Source of the DNA: a virus
IMG/VR virus record: IMGVR_UViG_3300031772_001238
Span: 1 to 26,396 of that record
DNA length: 26,396 nucleotides
Direction: 5' to 3' (one strand)
A program made the translations under genes and the position numbers. Positions 5,090-15,222 of the stretch are shown piece after piece; within the stretch, counting starts at the first letter, position 1, and every line of letters starts with the position of its first letter. Under the pieces are notes generated by a model. That model saw only the letters and a list, made by a program, of their open reading frames with translations, was not told the origin of the DNA and ran no database searches.

Positions 5090-6095
5090 ATAATATCCTA
5101 CCATTAAATATCCTCTTGTTAAAGAACTCATAGTCTCTTCCGTTGCTATCTAACTCAACCATAGCACAGCCCCAATTCCATTTGTTCAGTGGCATATACG
5201 CAGGATGCAATTCGGACAGACAACCGATACTCCAAGTGGTTGTTATCTTCCCATTCATATCAGTCTCAGAGTGCTCACTTGTAGAGTGGTTATGTCCTTG
5301 AAAAGCTGACACCTTACCCCTCATATAAAGACCACGTGCTACGTTTACCGGAGCAGAGATACCACCAATGTACTCGTGTCCGTGAATGCCGTTAAGCTCG
5401 TTGAGTTTCATAAACCTATTTGAGCTTATCACATCTATACCATTGGCTCTAGCCTTTATGATATTCTCAAACTCAAACTCTTCAACGCCTCTGAGCTCGT
5501 GAGCCTTCTCTAATAAGAACTTCTCGTATCTAGCCTCGTGGTTGCCTATCTTAAATAATACTTTGCATCCTAATTGCTTGTCAAGTACATTCATAAAAGA
5601 CTTAAGCGTATCCAACTCATATTTGAAGTCTCTCTTCTTCGGGTCCTTCACAAACCTTGACAACTGATGGAAGTCAAGTGTGTCTCCGTTTAGTAGCAGG
5701 GCGTCTACCTTCTCGTTCTTCAGGTACTTGATAGCACAGGTGAGCGCCTCAATGTTATGGTACGGTAGGTGTACATCTGATAGGATACCAACCTTTTTAA
5801 ATCCCTTGATGATAAATGGCTCATACACAGTTTCATCAGACTCAGGTAAGCTGTATGGGTTTCTAGGTCTTTCTTCTTCTCTGTAGAACTCAGTATTAAC
5901 TACTGCCGATTTTACTTTTTTAGCGCCTATCTTCCCTTCTATGTATCTAAGTGTTGACCTAGCGTCTTCTACATCTTTAAATACAAGGCTGTTTTCGCTA
6001 TATATTATTCTTGCTAATTTTAATGTTGGCATCTCAGGATGTTTTCTCCTGTACTCTCTTGCAACATCTGACTTTGGCGACAGTTTTTTAGGCAT
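5088..6095 (-). CDS. Calcineurin-like metallophosphoesterase at the end of the virion operon
   Basis: 335 aa. Residues about 101-275 hold all the metal-binding motifs of the calcineurin-like phosphoesterase superfamily in order: SDVH (106-109), NGDTLD (136-141), GNHE (184-187), HGHE (238-241) and GHNH (267-270). These coordinate two metal ions and hydrolyse phosphoester bonds. The substrate could be DNA, RNA, a nucleotide or a modified phosphate; sequence does not decide. The first 95 residues are extra, basic and helical (REYRRKHPEMPTLKLARIIY), possibly a DNA-binding or docking part. The ATG directly follows the stop of the giant gene, so it is the last cistron of the structural operon. No signal peptide. 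Confidence 0.9.
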   Translation of the reverse strand: MPKKLSPKSDVAREYRRKHPEMPTLKLARIIYSENSLVFKDVEDARSTLRYIEGKIGAKKVKSAVVNTEFYREEERPRNPYSLPESDETVYEPFIIKGFKKVGILSDVHLPYHNIEALTCAIKYLKNEKVDALLLNGDTLDFHQLSRFVKDPKKRDFKYELDTLKSFMNVLDKQLGCKVLFKIGNHEARYEKFLLEKAHELRGVEEFEFENIIKARANGIDVISSNRFMKLNELNGIHGHEYIGGISAPVNVARGLYMRGKVSAFQGHNHSTSEHSETDMNGKITTTWSIGCLSELHPAYMPLNKWNWGCAMVELDSNGRDYEFFNKRIFNGRIL

Positions 6096-9000
6096 TTACC
6101 ACTTTTTTGTTTTCTTGTATGAACGTATTACATTTCCTTGTGCATCTCTTACTGTTTTTGTATAAGAAGAAGAGCCACCATAATCCCAAGACTTTTTAGA
6201 TTTCTTCTTTCCTTTTATATATCCTTGCTCTTTATCTTCTTTCTCTTTTAATATGCTATTAAGTTGCTTTTCAACTTCAATCTCAAACATATGCTCTTTA
6301 TAATACTTTGAGTCTTCCCCGAAGTTCTTTTCATATTTATCAGGAGCATACCTCTTCATATCCTCTCTGTTGTCGTACCCTTCAAGAAGCTTATCCATCT
6401 CTTCCTTATCTTCACGTATCTCTTGCTTTCTTGCTTCTGCATCATATTTCTCATCCTCAGCTGTCTTAGACAGCTCATATATCATATCTCTTATGGCTGC
6501 TTTCTTTTTAGGATTACCTGTAGACTTCAATAGCTTTTCAAGAATATCAACCTTATCGCTTTTAACTCCTTCTGCCTCCTGCTTATTCTGCTCTGATTCA
6601 TACTTCTGCTCAGCCTCATTATATATATCTTCCTCACTCTTGCCCCCTTCTTTTGTAGAGGCATTCTTTTTTGCATAGCTAATAGCATTTCTTGTGATAG
6701 CATTTGCCTCTGCAGGGAGCAATCCAAAATTACTAACAAATGATACCAACCCTATTGTCTTAAGAGCTTCCTGATCAGGCTGAGAGATATACTTATCTCT
6801 ACCATACTCATCTTTAAAATTACCTGTAGTAGATAGTTTTATTATATTGACTAAGTCATTTGCTTTCCCTGCGGCTATACCTAGCACTCCTAATGACTTA
6901 ACCATATTAGCTACCGCATCTGAAGATGATTTTGCTCTTGTAAATAAACGAGCCTTATCTTCTTCTGCAACATCAAATAGGCTTTGACCTAAATCTATAA
7001 CCTTATCTACAGCGTAAACAGTTGGGTAATCTAAAATAGGTATAGGAGAAAACACATCTGATACAGTACCTGTTACCTGTGACTTTATTGCATTTGCTTT
7101 TCTTTTTTCATATTCTTCCTCTGTCTCATCTTCACCCATTAACGCCTTAGTAGCTGAGCCTAATAACATAGAAGCTCCTGTTGCAATAAATTTAAACGCT
7201 GCTATTTCAACTCCAAATCCAACCAAAGATTTAGCTGCCGAAGCTCTATCTTCCGCAGACGCTGTCTTACTTGTGAAGGTTGTAATATCAGACATCATCC
7301 TCATACTTTGATTCATTCTGAAGTTAGCAAAAGGCATCAGCACCTTTGATATCAATTGGTCTTTCGTATCCTTACTTCTAAAAAACTTTCCTTGAAGGTC
7401 TTTGTCGGATACGTTCTGCTGTCTATCAACCATACGTTGAGCATATTCTGCAGCATCAGCATCCACTTCGTGTTTGCTATAGTCTATATTCTTTGCATCT
7501 TTCCCTTGCTTTTTAAGACCTGCTTCATAATAGCTAAGCCAAGACGCTCTAGCTATCCATCTATCAGGTTTTTCTAAAAATGTTCTTAACCAAAACTGAC
7601 TCGCTTTTTCAATTATCTCTAGCCCTTTTTCAGGAGTTGTTTTTGACGCTAACTCTGCAACCTTATTAAGAGATTGAACATCAGCCAATGATTGAGCTCC
7701 TCTTACAGATATACCATACCCTATCTTATTTAAAAAATCTATTTTATCTTGATTGAAATGATATAGTAAATCTAGTTTCCCTTTTGTATTTATAAGCGTA
7801 TTGAAAGCTACGCCAACTGTTTGTTTTGGAATTTGCAAAACTCCTCCAAGTGCAGAGGCTACACCAATAGAAGAAACCGAGTTTAGCTTTCTAGCAAACT
7901 TTGTAATCTCATCAGAGTTTACAACTTGCTTGTTTCTTGCATTTCTAACTAAGTCTTGCACTGATTGAAATAATATCTTTCTGTCTTCTGTCTCCGGTAT
8001 AACCTTCTTTAAATCTTTTGATTTAAAAAAAGACTCCATCCGTCTTGTTAATCCTGATGTGTTAATATCCATAAGCGCATCCTGCATAGCATTTACTTGA
8101 CTCTTATCAAAAGAAAAGTCTCTATACATAGTAGGCTCTCTATCGTCATTCATTGGGAGTTCATCTGATGGTCTAACTTTCTCAAGTACGCCTGTCTTTT
8201 TCTTGTACACGTACTCGTTATTATTACCAAAAAACAAGGATTCACCTAATGGTATTTCTGTTTGCGTTCCGTCTTCTGATAACTTAGAATACTTTCTAGT
8301 AGTGTAGTCTAACTCCTTATCTAATATTTCATTGTGAACATTTTCAGAAACATCTTTTAGTTGATCATATATGCTATCCCACTTTTTTACCCACCAATCA
8401 ACAGCCTTAACATTATTGTTGTCTGATTTTTTAAGAACATCATTGATGTCCTTAGACTTATCTACAATCTTATCATATACTTTTTGGTATATCTGTGCTA
8501 ACTTTTGTTCTTTTTCATTTCCGTTTTCAAGGGCTTTTATACTTTGCTCTATTATCTTTTTCTTTCTATTAAACTCTGCTTGTTGCTGTTCATTAGAGCC
8601 AACTACATTTCTTTTTAAATCAGCAATCATTCCTCTTTCAACAATGTTTGCTTGAGACCTAAAATCTTCGCCATTTGTTTTTGTTTTATAAAAAGATTTT
8701 GAGTAGTCATTAATTATTTTGTTAATTACAGTTTGAACATATGTTTTCTTGTTTTTAAATTCAGTTATACCTGAAGCTTTTGAAAACTCTCTGCTCTTGC
8801 TTTCTCCTTTGAACATTTTATCCAATAGGATATTTTCATTTGTAAACTGCTGACCAAATAACTTTCCAAAATACTTACTAAAGAATAACTTCAAAGGCTT
8901 TGCTATAACCTTTTTATTTTCAGACCTTTTATTGTTTTCTTTAACTAAGTTTTCTATATTCTCTTTACCTGTATAAGCCTCAACAACCTTCTCCATTCTA

Positions 9001-12000
9001 GATGTAGAACCATTCTGAATAAAATTCATAAGCGAGTCTACCGTATTCAATGCGTCTTTAGCTTCAAGTTTACTCACATCCATATTCATAAACTTCTTCA
9101 GTAGTTCTTTCTTTGAATCAGATACATCAATAGGATCTCCAGTAAATGGATCTGTTCCCTTAGTTATGATATGGTCTACTATTGCAGAGTAAGAGTTAAA
9201 CATTCTTTTGATAGCATCTCTGATGATAGTTTCTTTTTCTTTCTTTTTAGTTTCATCCCCTTCCTTAGTGCTTTCCATAAGCTCAACTAATTCCTCATAA
9301 GTTATTCCTGTAAGGTCTGTGTTAAAAGCCTCATTTGCGGCAGCTAGTTTTTCATCATAAACCTTTTGCCTTTGAGTTTGCATCACATCATCTATGTATT
9401 CGTTGACATCTTTTATAGATACCATTTCAGCCTGCCTAATACCTTCAGTTCCTCCAACAATCTTAGAACCTTTTAATGACTCTTTAACTTTTGAAGCCAT
9501 ATCATTATAGGCGTCTATATCGTCAACCATTGATGGCTTGATATTTGCAAACTTTGTAGCTAACTCTTTTAAGTAAGGATCTTTGATTTCGCTTTTAGAT
9601 AGTTTAATTAAACTACTTCTTAAATCATTTGCTTTAGTTAACTTGTTATCATATTCAGCATCAGCAAATACTTTTTCAGCATACTCAATAACTTTCTCCA
9701 TTTGCTCATCGCTTTCAACATTAACTTTATTAATCTTATTAATTAATGCATCAGCTTGCTTTGTTGTTATACTCCCTGACTTCTCAATGTTCTTAATAGC
9801 TGCTGCAAATACTTTTCTTCTTTCATCTAGGCTCTTTTTAGACGCCTTCAGCTCCTTCATTGTATTCCTAAGTATTTTTGCTTGGCTTATTTCAATGGTA
9901 TCTGTCTTAGCATTGTCAATAACATCATTTATTTTGTCAACCGCTTTGTCTAAACTCGCCTCAGTTTCACCAACGTTAGACATTATCTTTCTGATTTTAT
10001 TCAAATCTTTTCTTGTAAGATTGCCGTATTCTTTTACTGATTGGAAATAGTCCTCTATCTTTTTTGTGGCTTCAGCTATTCTATCTTTAACTGACTTAGC
10101 TCCTTGCTTGGCAGCTTTAGAGATTTCAGTCATATACTTTTTGATGGTAGTCTTTATCTCTTTAGAGTTTTTCTGACCTAATAATTTCTCAGGAGATGGC
10201 GCTTTCTTTTCTTTAATATCAAATCTTTCTCTTACGTCTCTAACTAATTCCTCTTTTTCTATGCTATTAGCGTTCTTATATACATCGCTATCCTTTAATT
10301 TATCAATAGCATTGTCTATATTACCTTGCTCTGTATCACGTTCTGCTTTAGCTTCTTCTATCTTTTTTTTGTACTCAGTATCCTTTGCATCTCCTTTTTT
10401 ATATTTGTCAGTTTCTTTATATTTATCGTGACTAGCAGTCAATTCCACAATCCTATCTTCCCAAAGTTTTTTTCTTCTACTAGCAAAGTCAACATCTTCT
10501 TGTAGGCCTTGCATAGCTTCTTTATACCCTGATATAAAACCTGCTTTTATTTCACGCTCATATTCTTTAGCGTCAAACTTACCTTTATGATTAGCCTCAA
10601 TGTATTTTATTCCGGCTTTAATTGCATCACCTAATGACTTGCCTGCCTCAACAGTCTTAGCAACTAATTCAACGCTACCATCCCATATTGCTACAGGAAT
10701 ACCAAGTATAGCATCAAACGCTTTACCTTTGCCAACTTTGGCTGTTCTTATCTTATCAGCTAATGATTGAGCTTCAGGAGATGCAGGCTTTGATTCTATT
10801 TTTTTTAATTCAGAATCTCTTAAATCTTTTACCGTTGTAGTTATAACTTCATTTCCATCTGTTAATGTAAGAGTAGCTTTTTTGCCATTTACATCAACCG
10901 AAAGCATACGAACTTTATACTTTCCACTACGCAAATCAGGCATAGTATCATCTTGTGATATATTTACATCACTTAAATCGATTTCTTCTCCTTGTTTAAC
11001 TGTTTTACCATCAAAAGTAATACTATCAGCCTGCCCTCTTTTACCTTGAAAAGTAATTTCAGGAGCAGGTTCTTTTAAGGATTGTTCTATTTTATTCCTT
11101 TCGTCTATTAAAGCATTAGTCTTATCTTGTAATTCATTTAACTTGATTTCATTTTCTGATTTCGGAGTGCCTATTTTTCTATCTTCATTGTTTACAATAT
11201 CTGCTAATGAATTATACTCATCATCAAAAGAATCTATTTCATCATTTAGTTTTTTTATTTCTGCTTTTTTCGCTTCTACTTCTTTTTCCCCTTCAGTAGT
11301 GATGACTTCTTCTCCGGTAGTGACTTCAGGTTGGGTGTCTCCTTCGTCCACTTCTTGCAGTCCCAATTCGGGTTGTTCGCTGAGTAGCACGCTTTCATTT
11401 GACTTTTGCTTTTGAATGGCATCTTCGTTTGCTTTATTGGTTATCAATTCAGTTAGCTGATTGTTCAAATCCTCTAGCTCTTTTCTTTTATTATCTACAT
11501 CTATCTTTGCCTTTATTCTATCTGATGGACTCTTTAAGTTAGTGAACACCTCTGCAGAATCATCCAATTTCTTTTGAGCCTCATCTATCTTGGTATTCAA
11601 CTCTCTTTTCTTTACAGCAAATTCAGACATGTCGTAATTGTCTGCAATAGCATTAATCTTATTTATAAAAAACGTCTTCTGCTGATCAGATAAATCATCT
11701 TGCTCATTTATTCTAGATACAATAAAATCTTTATCTTCTACTATACTTTGTATGTTGTTATGAGCATCCAATTGGTTTTGTATCTTAACCGCCTCATTAC
11801 CCAACATCTGCTTCTTCTTCAAGTCAGGCTCTCTAAGTATTGCCTTCTTTATCTCATCTCTTGCTTCTTCTAAATCAGCTACTTTTTCAGGAGTCAATTC
11901 AGGATTATATGCCAAATCTAAATTAGATTTAGTCTCGTTTAAAACCCTGCTAAATGAATATTGCTTATCGTCATTTAAGACATTCTCATAATAGTGATTG

Positions 12001-13355
12001 GCTTCGTTATGAGTATCAAATTGGCTTTTAAGATGCAGCAAACTAAATCCAGCACCTGTACCTGCCTCCATAGCTACTTCTTCAGCAGTAAGAAATCTTT
12101 GTTCGGTAGCCGCCGTCCTCAATGCCTTTGCTGTAGTGAACACCCCTGCATTAGAAAGAGGAGAAGCTATAGCTGTAGCTATAGCGCTATTAATGCCTGA
12201 CTTAGATATAAACTTTGATACCGGCTTTGTAACTTCACCTGCAGCCATACCAAGCCCGTGCATATACATACCCTCTACAGTTCCTTTTGCAGCTCCTTCT
12301 ACGCCATTCCAAAACACATTCTCGCCTTCCTTAGTATCAGCCATAGATTTTACGGCGTATCCGGTTGCCATTATTTTAGTAAATGGAGCAACAATTGACT
12401 CCTCTAAAACTTTAGCTGCCTTTGGCGCATTATCTCTTATAAAAGGAGTAGCTTTCTCAGTAGCCTTTTTTGTCCATTCTGCCGCTTTTGATTCTGCTGC
12501 TGCAGGTCCTGCCATCTTACCTGCTAGAATCAACTCAGGAGCCATCCCAATTATATTCTTTGCTATCTCTGTAGGTATATTTTTAGGGAGTGTTTTTTCT
12601 TGATAAGCCTCTACCCTTATAACATCAGATTGGATATTGTTTGATGCTATCGCTAGTCTATTTATTATTTCATTTCTTTGCTTCTCAGGTAGTGCCGAGT
12701 TTATAACCTTATTGGCAATAGTAGCTATGCTACTAATAATTACTCTTGGGTCTAATGGAGATTCTCCTTTTGTTTTTGCTTTTTCAAGTTGCTGTTTTAA
12801 TGCATCAGATATAGGCTTATCTGTTTCAGGCATATCTTCATCAAAGAATCCTCCTTGCTTAAGCATATTCTTTTCAGCATTAACTATATTGTCTGATGTT
12901 TCAAGAAACCATTTCCATGCACTTGAAGCTAATCCTGTTGTTACGTCTGCAGTTTTCTTTGCAGCTAACATTGTTGCTGATTGAGCTTTTAGTGCTGCAT
13001 TTCCAATTTTAGATAACACACCTTCTTCTTCAGGTTGAGGAATCTTTTTAGGTTGTACTTGAGGAGTTTGTTCGGTAGGCAAACCCAAAGAAGTATCTTC
13101 CGAACGTGATACCGTAGTAGCGGATTGTCCTTTTTTTTTTACATCTTCAGGAGTAGCAGGAGCAGTTGCATTTTTTCCTACAAGAGAAGCAAAATTATTT
13201 TCATCTTTTTGGTATCCATTAGTTTTTACATAAGAATACATATCGTTAAAAACTTGAGTATCATTATGCAAAAGTTTAATAAACTCATCTCTACTTTTTG
13301 TATACCCTTGACCTTTTGCTCTATTGTATAAATCATCAATTACTTGTTCGTCCAT
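6096..13355 (-). CDS. Giant gp16-like internal virion / ejection protein (2,419 aa, polyvalent)
   Basis: The position, directly after gp14-like and gp15-like genes, matches T7 gp16, the large ejection protein that crosses the cell envelope with the DNA. Layout: two copies of a 24-residue motif D-x-Y-x(3)-K-x(2)-GY-x-K (7-30 and 37-60); hydrophobic or Ala/Gly-rich segments near 263-286, 346-376 and 386-406; long Lys/Glu coiled-coil regions (about 430-760 and 925-1600); a small beta segment near 770-850; an Ala-rich helical segment near 872-922; hydrophobic helices near 1825-1850, 2041-2069 and 2149-2172; and a charged C-terminal tail with Tyr/Gly/Ser. The part before 2040 (DRWIARASWLSYYEAG, then PFANFRMNQS) resembles the C-terminal domain of large polyvalent phage proteins. 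I see no clear lytic transglycosylase motif, unlike T7 gp16, and no polymerase aspartate motif. An A10 tract lies at codons 72-75. Confidence 0.75.
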   Translation of the reverse strand: MDEQVIDDLYNRAKGQGYTKSRDEFIKLLHNDTQVFNDMYSYVKTNGYQKDENNFASLVGKNATAPATPEDVKKKGQSATTVSRSEDTSLGLPTEQTPQVQPKKIPQPEEEGVLSKIGNAALKAQSATMLAAKKTADVTTGLASSAWKWFLETSDNIVNAEKNMLKQGGFFDEDMPETDKPISDALKQQLEKAKTKGESPLDPRVIISSIATIANKVINSALPEKQRNEIINRLAIASNNIQSDVIRVEAYQEKTLPKNIPTEIAKNIIGMAPELILAGKMAGPAAAESKAAEWTKKATEKATPFIRDNAPKAAKVLEESIVAPFTKIMATGYAVKSMADTKEGENVFWNGVEGAAKGTVEGMYMHGLGMAAGEVTKPVSKFISKSGINSAIATAIASPLSNAGVFTTAKALRTAATEQRFLTAEEVAMEAGTGAGFSLLHLKSQFDTHNEANHYYENVLNDDKQYSFSRVLNETKSNLDLAYNPELTPEKVADLEEARDEIKKAILREPDLKKKQMLGNEAVKIQNQLDAHNNIQSIVEDKDFIVSRINEQDDLSDQQKTFFINKINAIADNYDMSEFAVKKRELNTKIDEAQKKLDDSAEVFTNLKSPSDRIKAKIDVDNKRKELEDLNNQLTELITNKANEDAIQKQKSNESVLLSEQPELGLQEVDEGDTQPEVTTGEEVITTEGEKEVEAKKAEIKKLNDEIDSFDDEYNSLADIVNNEDRKIGTPKSENEIKLNELQDKTNALIDERNKIEQSLKEPAPEITFQGKRGQADSITFDGKTVKQGEEIDLSDVNISQDDTMPDLRSGKYKVRMLSVDVNGKKATLTLTDGNEVITTTVKDLRDSELKKIESKPASPEAQSLADKIRTAKVGKGKAFDAILGIPVAIWDGSVELVAKTVEAGKSLGDAIKAGIKYIEANHKGKFDAKEYEREIKAGFISGYKEAMQGLQEDVDFASRRKKLWEDRIVELTASHDKYKETDKYKKGDAKDTEYKKKIEEAKAERDTEQGNIDNAIDKLKDSDVYKNANSIEKEELVRDVRERFDIKEKKAPSPEKLLGQKNSKEIKTTIKKYMTEISKAAKQGAKSVKDRIAEATKKIEDYFQSVKEYGNLTRKDLNKIRKIMSNVGETEASLDKAVDKINDVIDNAKTDTIEISQAKILRNTMKELKASKKSLDERRKVFAAAIKNIEKSGSITTKQADALINKINKVNVESDEQMEKVIEYAEKVFADAEYDNKLTKANDLRSSLIKLSKSEIKDPYLKELATKFANIKPSMVDDIDAYNDMASKVKESLKGSKIVGGTEGIRQAEMVSIKDVNEYIDDVMQTQRQKVYDEKLAAANEAFNTDLTGITYEELVELMESTKEGDETKKKEKETIIRDAIKRMFNSYSAIVDHIITKGTDPFTGDPIDVSDSKKELLKKFMNMDVSKLEAKDALNTVDSLMNFIQNGSTSRMEKVVEAYTGKENIENLVKENNKRSENKKVIAKPLKLFFSKYFGKLFGQQFTNENILLDKMFKGESKSREFSKASGITEFKNKKTYVQTVINKIINDYSKSFYKTKTNGEDFRSQANIVERGMIADLKRNVVGSNEQQQAEFNRKKKIIEQSIKALENGNEKEQKLAQIYQKVYDKIVDKSKDINDVLKKSDNNNVKAVDWWVKKWDSIYDQLKDVSENVHNEILDKELDYTTRKYSKLSEDGTQTEIPLGESLFFGNNNEYVYKKKTGVLEKVRPSDELPMNDDREPTMYRDFSFDKSQVNAMQDALMDINTSGLTRRMESFFKSKDLKKVIPETEDRKILFQSVQDLVRNARNKQVVNSDEITKFARKLNSVSSIGVASALGGVLQIPKQTVGVAFNTLINTKGKLDLLYHFNQDKIDFLNKIGYGISVRGAQSLADVQSLNKVAELASKTTPEKGLEIIEKASQFWLRTFLEKPDRWIARASWLSYYEAGLKKQGKDAKNIDYSKHEVDADAAEYAQRMVDRQQNVSDKDLQGKFFRSKDTKDQLISKVLMPFANFRMNQSMRMMSDITTFTSKTASAEDRASAAKSLVGFGVEIAAFKFIATGASMLLGSATKALMGEDETEEEYEKRKANAIKSQVTGTVSDVFSPIPILDYPTVYAVDKVIDLGQSLFDVAEEDKARLFTRAKSSSDAVANMVKSLGVLGIAAGKANDLVNIIKLSTTGNFKDEYGRDKYISQPDQEALKTIGLVSFVSNFGLLPAEANAITRNAISYAKKNASTKEGGKSEEDIYNEAEQKYESEQNKQEAEGVKSDKVDILEKLLKSTGNPKKKAAIRDMIYELSKTAEDEKYDAEARKQEIREDKEEMDKLLEGYDNREDMKRYAPDKYEKNFGEDSKYYKEHMFEIEVEKQLNSILKEKEDKEQGYIKGKKKSKKSWDYGGSSSYTKTVRDAQGNVIRSYKKTKKW

Positions 13356-13365
13356 TTTTTATAAA

Positions 13366-15210
13366 TTATTTTGTAGAATAATCAGGTTTACCTTCAGTTA
13401 CAGTCTCAGGTCCTATAGCTGTTTCTTTATACTCAGGATCTATTGATTGCAAGAATTTTTTTACTATTTCAGCATTAGCTTTAGCTTCCTCATCTGTACT
13501 TTGATTTGTATTTACCTTTATAGATTTAGGCAGTCCTTTTTTAGGAGTATATGTTATTTCAAGATCATTAAAACCTGTAGTCTCAACTGTTACTCCGGGA
13601 GTATCTCCTATTACCTCAATAAGTTTAGGTGCTGCATATACATTATCTAATTTTTTAAATATAGTATATCTTACTTTATCAACAACCTTATTTTTGTATT
13701 CTCCTTCCACATCTCTAGGCGCTACTGTTCCTTTTATCTCTCCTGAAGGCTTACTGAATGCTTTACCCATAAATCTAGGGAACTTATTGATTATCATTTC
13801 ATCAGGAATATCTACTCCCGTTGCAGTTTTCAACGCTCCAATAATTGACTTTCCTTGATCCATTGGATTTCCTATTGGCTCAAATCTAATCATCTCTCCT
13901 GATGCGTTTTCAATATACACACCTTTGCCTTTACCTATAGGGTCAACTACTACATTAGCTTTTTTACCTGTAAAATATTTAACTGCATCTGCTTTTTGTG
14001 CAGGGGTTCCTGTTAATAAATATGACGTTTGACGTGAGAAGTTTTCAGCTTCTCTTAAGTCTTTTTCTTCACTAGCTTCTACTTCACTTTTTGATCTAGG
14101 TTTTTCAAGTTGTCCTGTAACTTGCGTTTTCTCCTCATACTTATATTTAGGTCTAGTCATATTGCGAACAAAATCATTAGAGTCTTTCTTTTGCTTATCG
14201 CTAAATACAAGATTTGGCTGTTGTGTACTTGGATTTATCTCCTCATAGATAGCCTCAGGATTGGCTGCTGCGTCTGCCTTATCGTGAGTTCTTCTGTATG
14301 CCTTTTGCGTAGTTGGCTCAAATTGTAAATGATCCATAAGTACAGAGCCTCTAGCATACGGATTAGATAACGAGCTATCTATCCATTGGTTTTCTGCATT
14401 ATAAAAATTAAATATCTCTTGCCTTTCTCCATTGCTTAATTTTAACTCATCAGCTCTTCTAGTTATATCATCAATAGTAACAACCTTGCCTTGCTTCCAT
14501 AGTCCTGCTGCGGCTGACATTGCTGCATCAGTTTTTATATATACCCCCATTTTAGAAGACCAATCGTCAGATATCTTTTGAACGTCAAGCTTATCAATCT
14601 TTCTTTTTGTAATACCCATAATCTGATTCATACTATAGATATCATTCGGATTGTCGGATATAGACATTACCTCTTTACCATCAATAGTCTTCTTCTGTGT
14701 TTTAGCAAGATTAAGAACGCCATTAACAGGATTGATAACAAACTGAACGCCACCCCAATCTCCTCCAATCTCATCAAGTTTAGCCCAATCTTGTACTTGC
14801 ATTATAGATGCCGTTCCATTTCTATATGCATCCATTGATTCTCCGTATCCCTTTTGGTATGACTCAAGAGCATCGAATGACCTAGTGATATCGTCTTTAA
14901 GATTCTGAGTATTTATAAGATAGTCTCTAAGTTTTAACTTGCCCGACTTCAACAACTTCAACTGCATATTCTTGTACTGCGTAGCGTCATCTGCAAGCTT
15001 GAGCGCAGCTGTTCTAGCATTGGCATCCTGACCTTGAGGGTACTCAGATAGCGTCATACCAAGTTGCCTTGAGTCCTCGTCAATAGCCGCCTTCTTCTCT
15101 TTACGAATCTTATTCTCATTGGCGAGCATATCGCTCATATTCTTACCTATCTCCGCCCAATTGACAAAGTCGGTAGCATCTCTCTGTACATATTTATATC
15201 CTAATGGCAT
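13366..15210 (-). CDS. gp15-like internal virion protein (614 aa)
   Basis: No motif identifies it directly. It begins MPLGYKYVQRDATDFVNWAEIGKN and is mainly charged alpha-helix through residue 130 (KIRKEKKAAIDEDSRQLG), with mixed helices and linkers after that, and ends with a proline/threonine-rich tail. There is no signal peptide or strong membrane helix. The assignment rests on gene order: between a gp14-like small hydrophobic-N-terminal protein and a giant gp16-like protein, where T7 has gp15, and on its size (T7 gp15 is of the same order). It would be part of the internal core that forms the ejection channel. It is separated from the giant gene by 10 nt and from the gp14-like gene by 12 nt. 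Confidence 0.6.
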   Translation of the reverse strand: MPLGYKYVQRDATDFVNWAEIGKNMSDMLANENKIRKEKKAAIDEDSRQLGMTLSEYPQGQDANARTAALKLADDATQYKNMQLKLLKSGKLKLRDYLINTQNLKDDITRSFDALESYQKGYGESMDAYRNGTASIMQVQDWAKLDEIGGDWGGVQFVINPVNGVLNLAKTQKKTIDGKEVMSISDNPNDIYSMNQIMGITKRKIDKLDVQKISDDWSSKMGVYIKTDAAMSAAAGLWKQGKVVTIDDITRRADELKLSNGERQEIFNFYNAENQWIDSSLSNPYARGSVLMDHLQFEPTTQKAYRRTHDKADAAANPEAIYEEINPSTQQPNLVFSDKQKKDSNDFVRNMTRPKYKYEEKTQVTGQLEKPRSKSEVEASEEKDLREAENFSRQTSYLLTGTPAQKADAVKYFTGKKANVVVDPIGKGKGVYIENASGEMIRFEPIGNPMDQGKSIIGALKTATGVDIPDEMIINKFPRFMGKAFSKPSGEIKGTVAPRDVEGEYKNKVVDKVRYTIFKKLDNVYAAPKLIEVIGDTPGVTVETTGFNDLEITYTPKKGLPKSIKVNTNQSTDEEAKANAEIVKKFLQSIDPEYKETAIGPETVTEGKPDYSTK

Positions 15211-15222
15211 ATCTATTAATTA

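Noticed and set aside
9583-10050. 155-codon + strand open frame opposite the giant gene (and similar ones at 12136-12603, 8371-8655, 11143-11415)
   Set aside because: The translations are Ser/Leu/Phe-rich shadows produced by the Lys/Glu-rich codons of the giant gene; no recognisable domains and no leader.
6096-13355. Giant virion RNA polymerase as in crAss-like phages
   Set aside because: I found no D-x-D-x-D type catalytic aspartate motif; position after gp14-like and gp15-like genes fits an ejection protein better.
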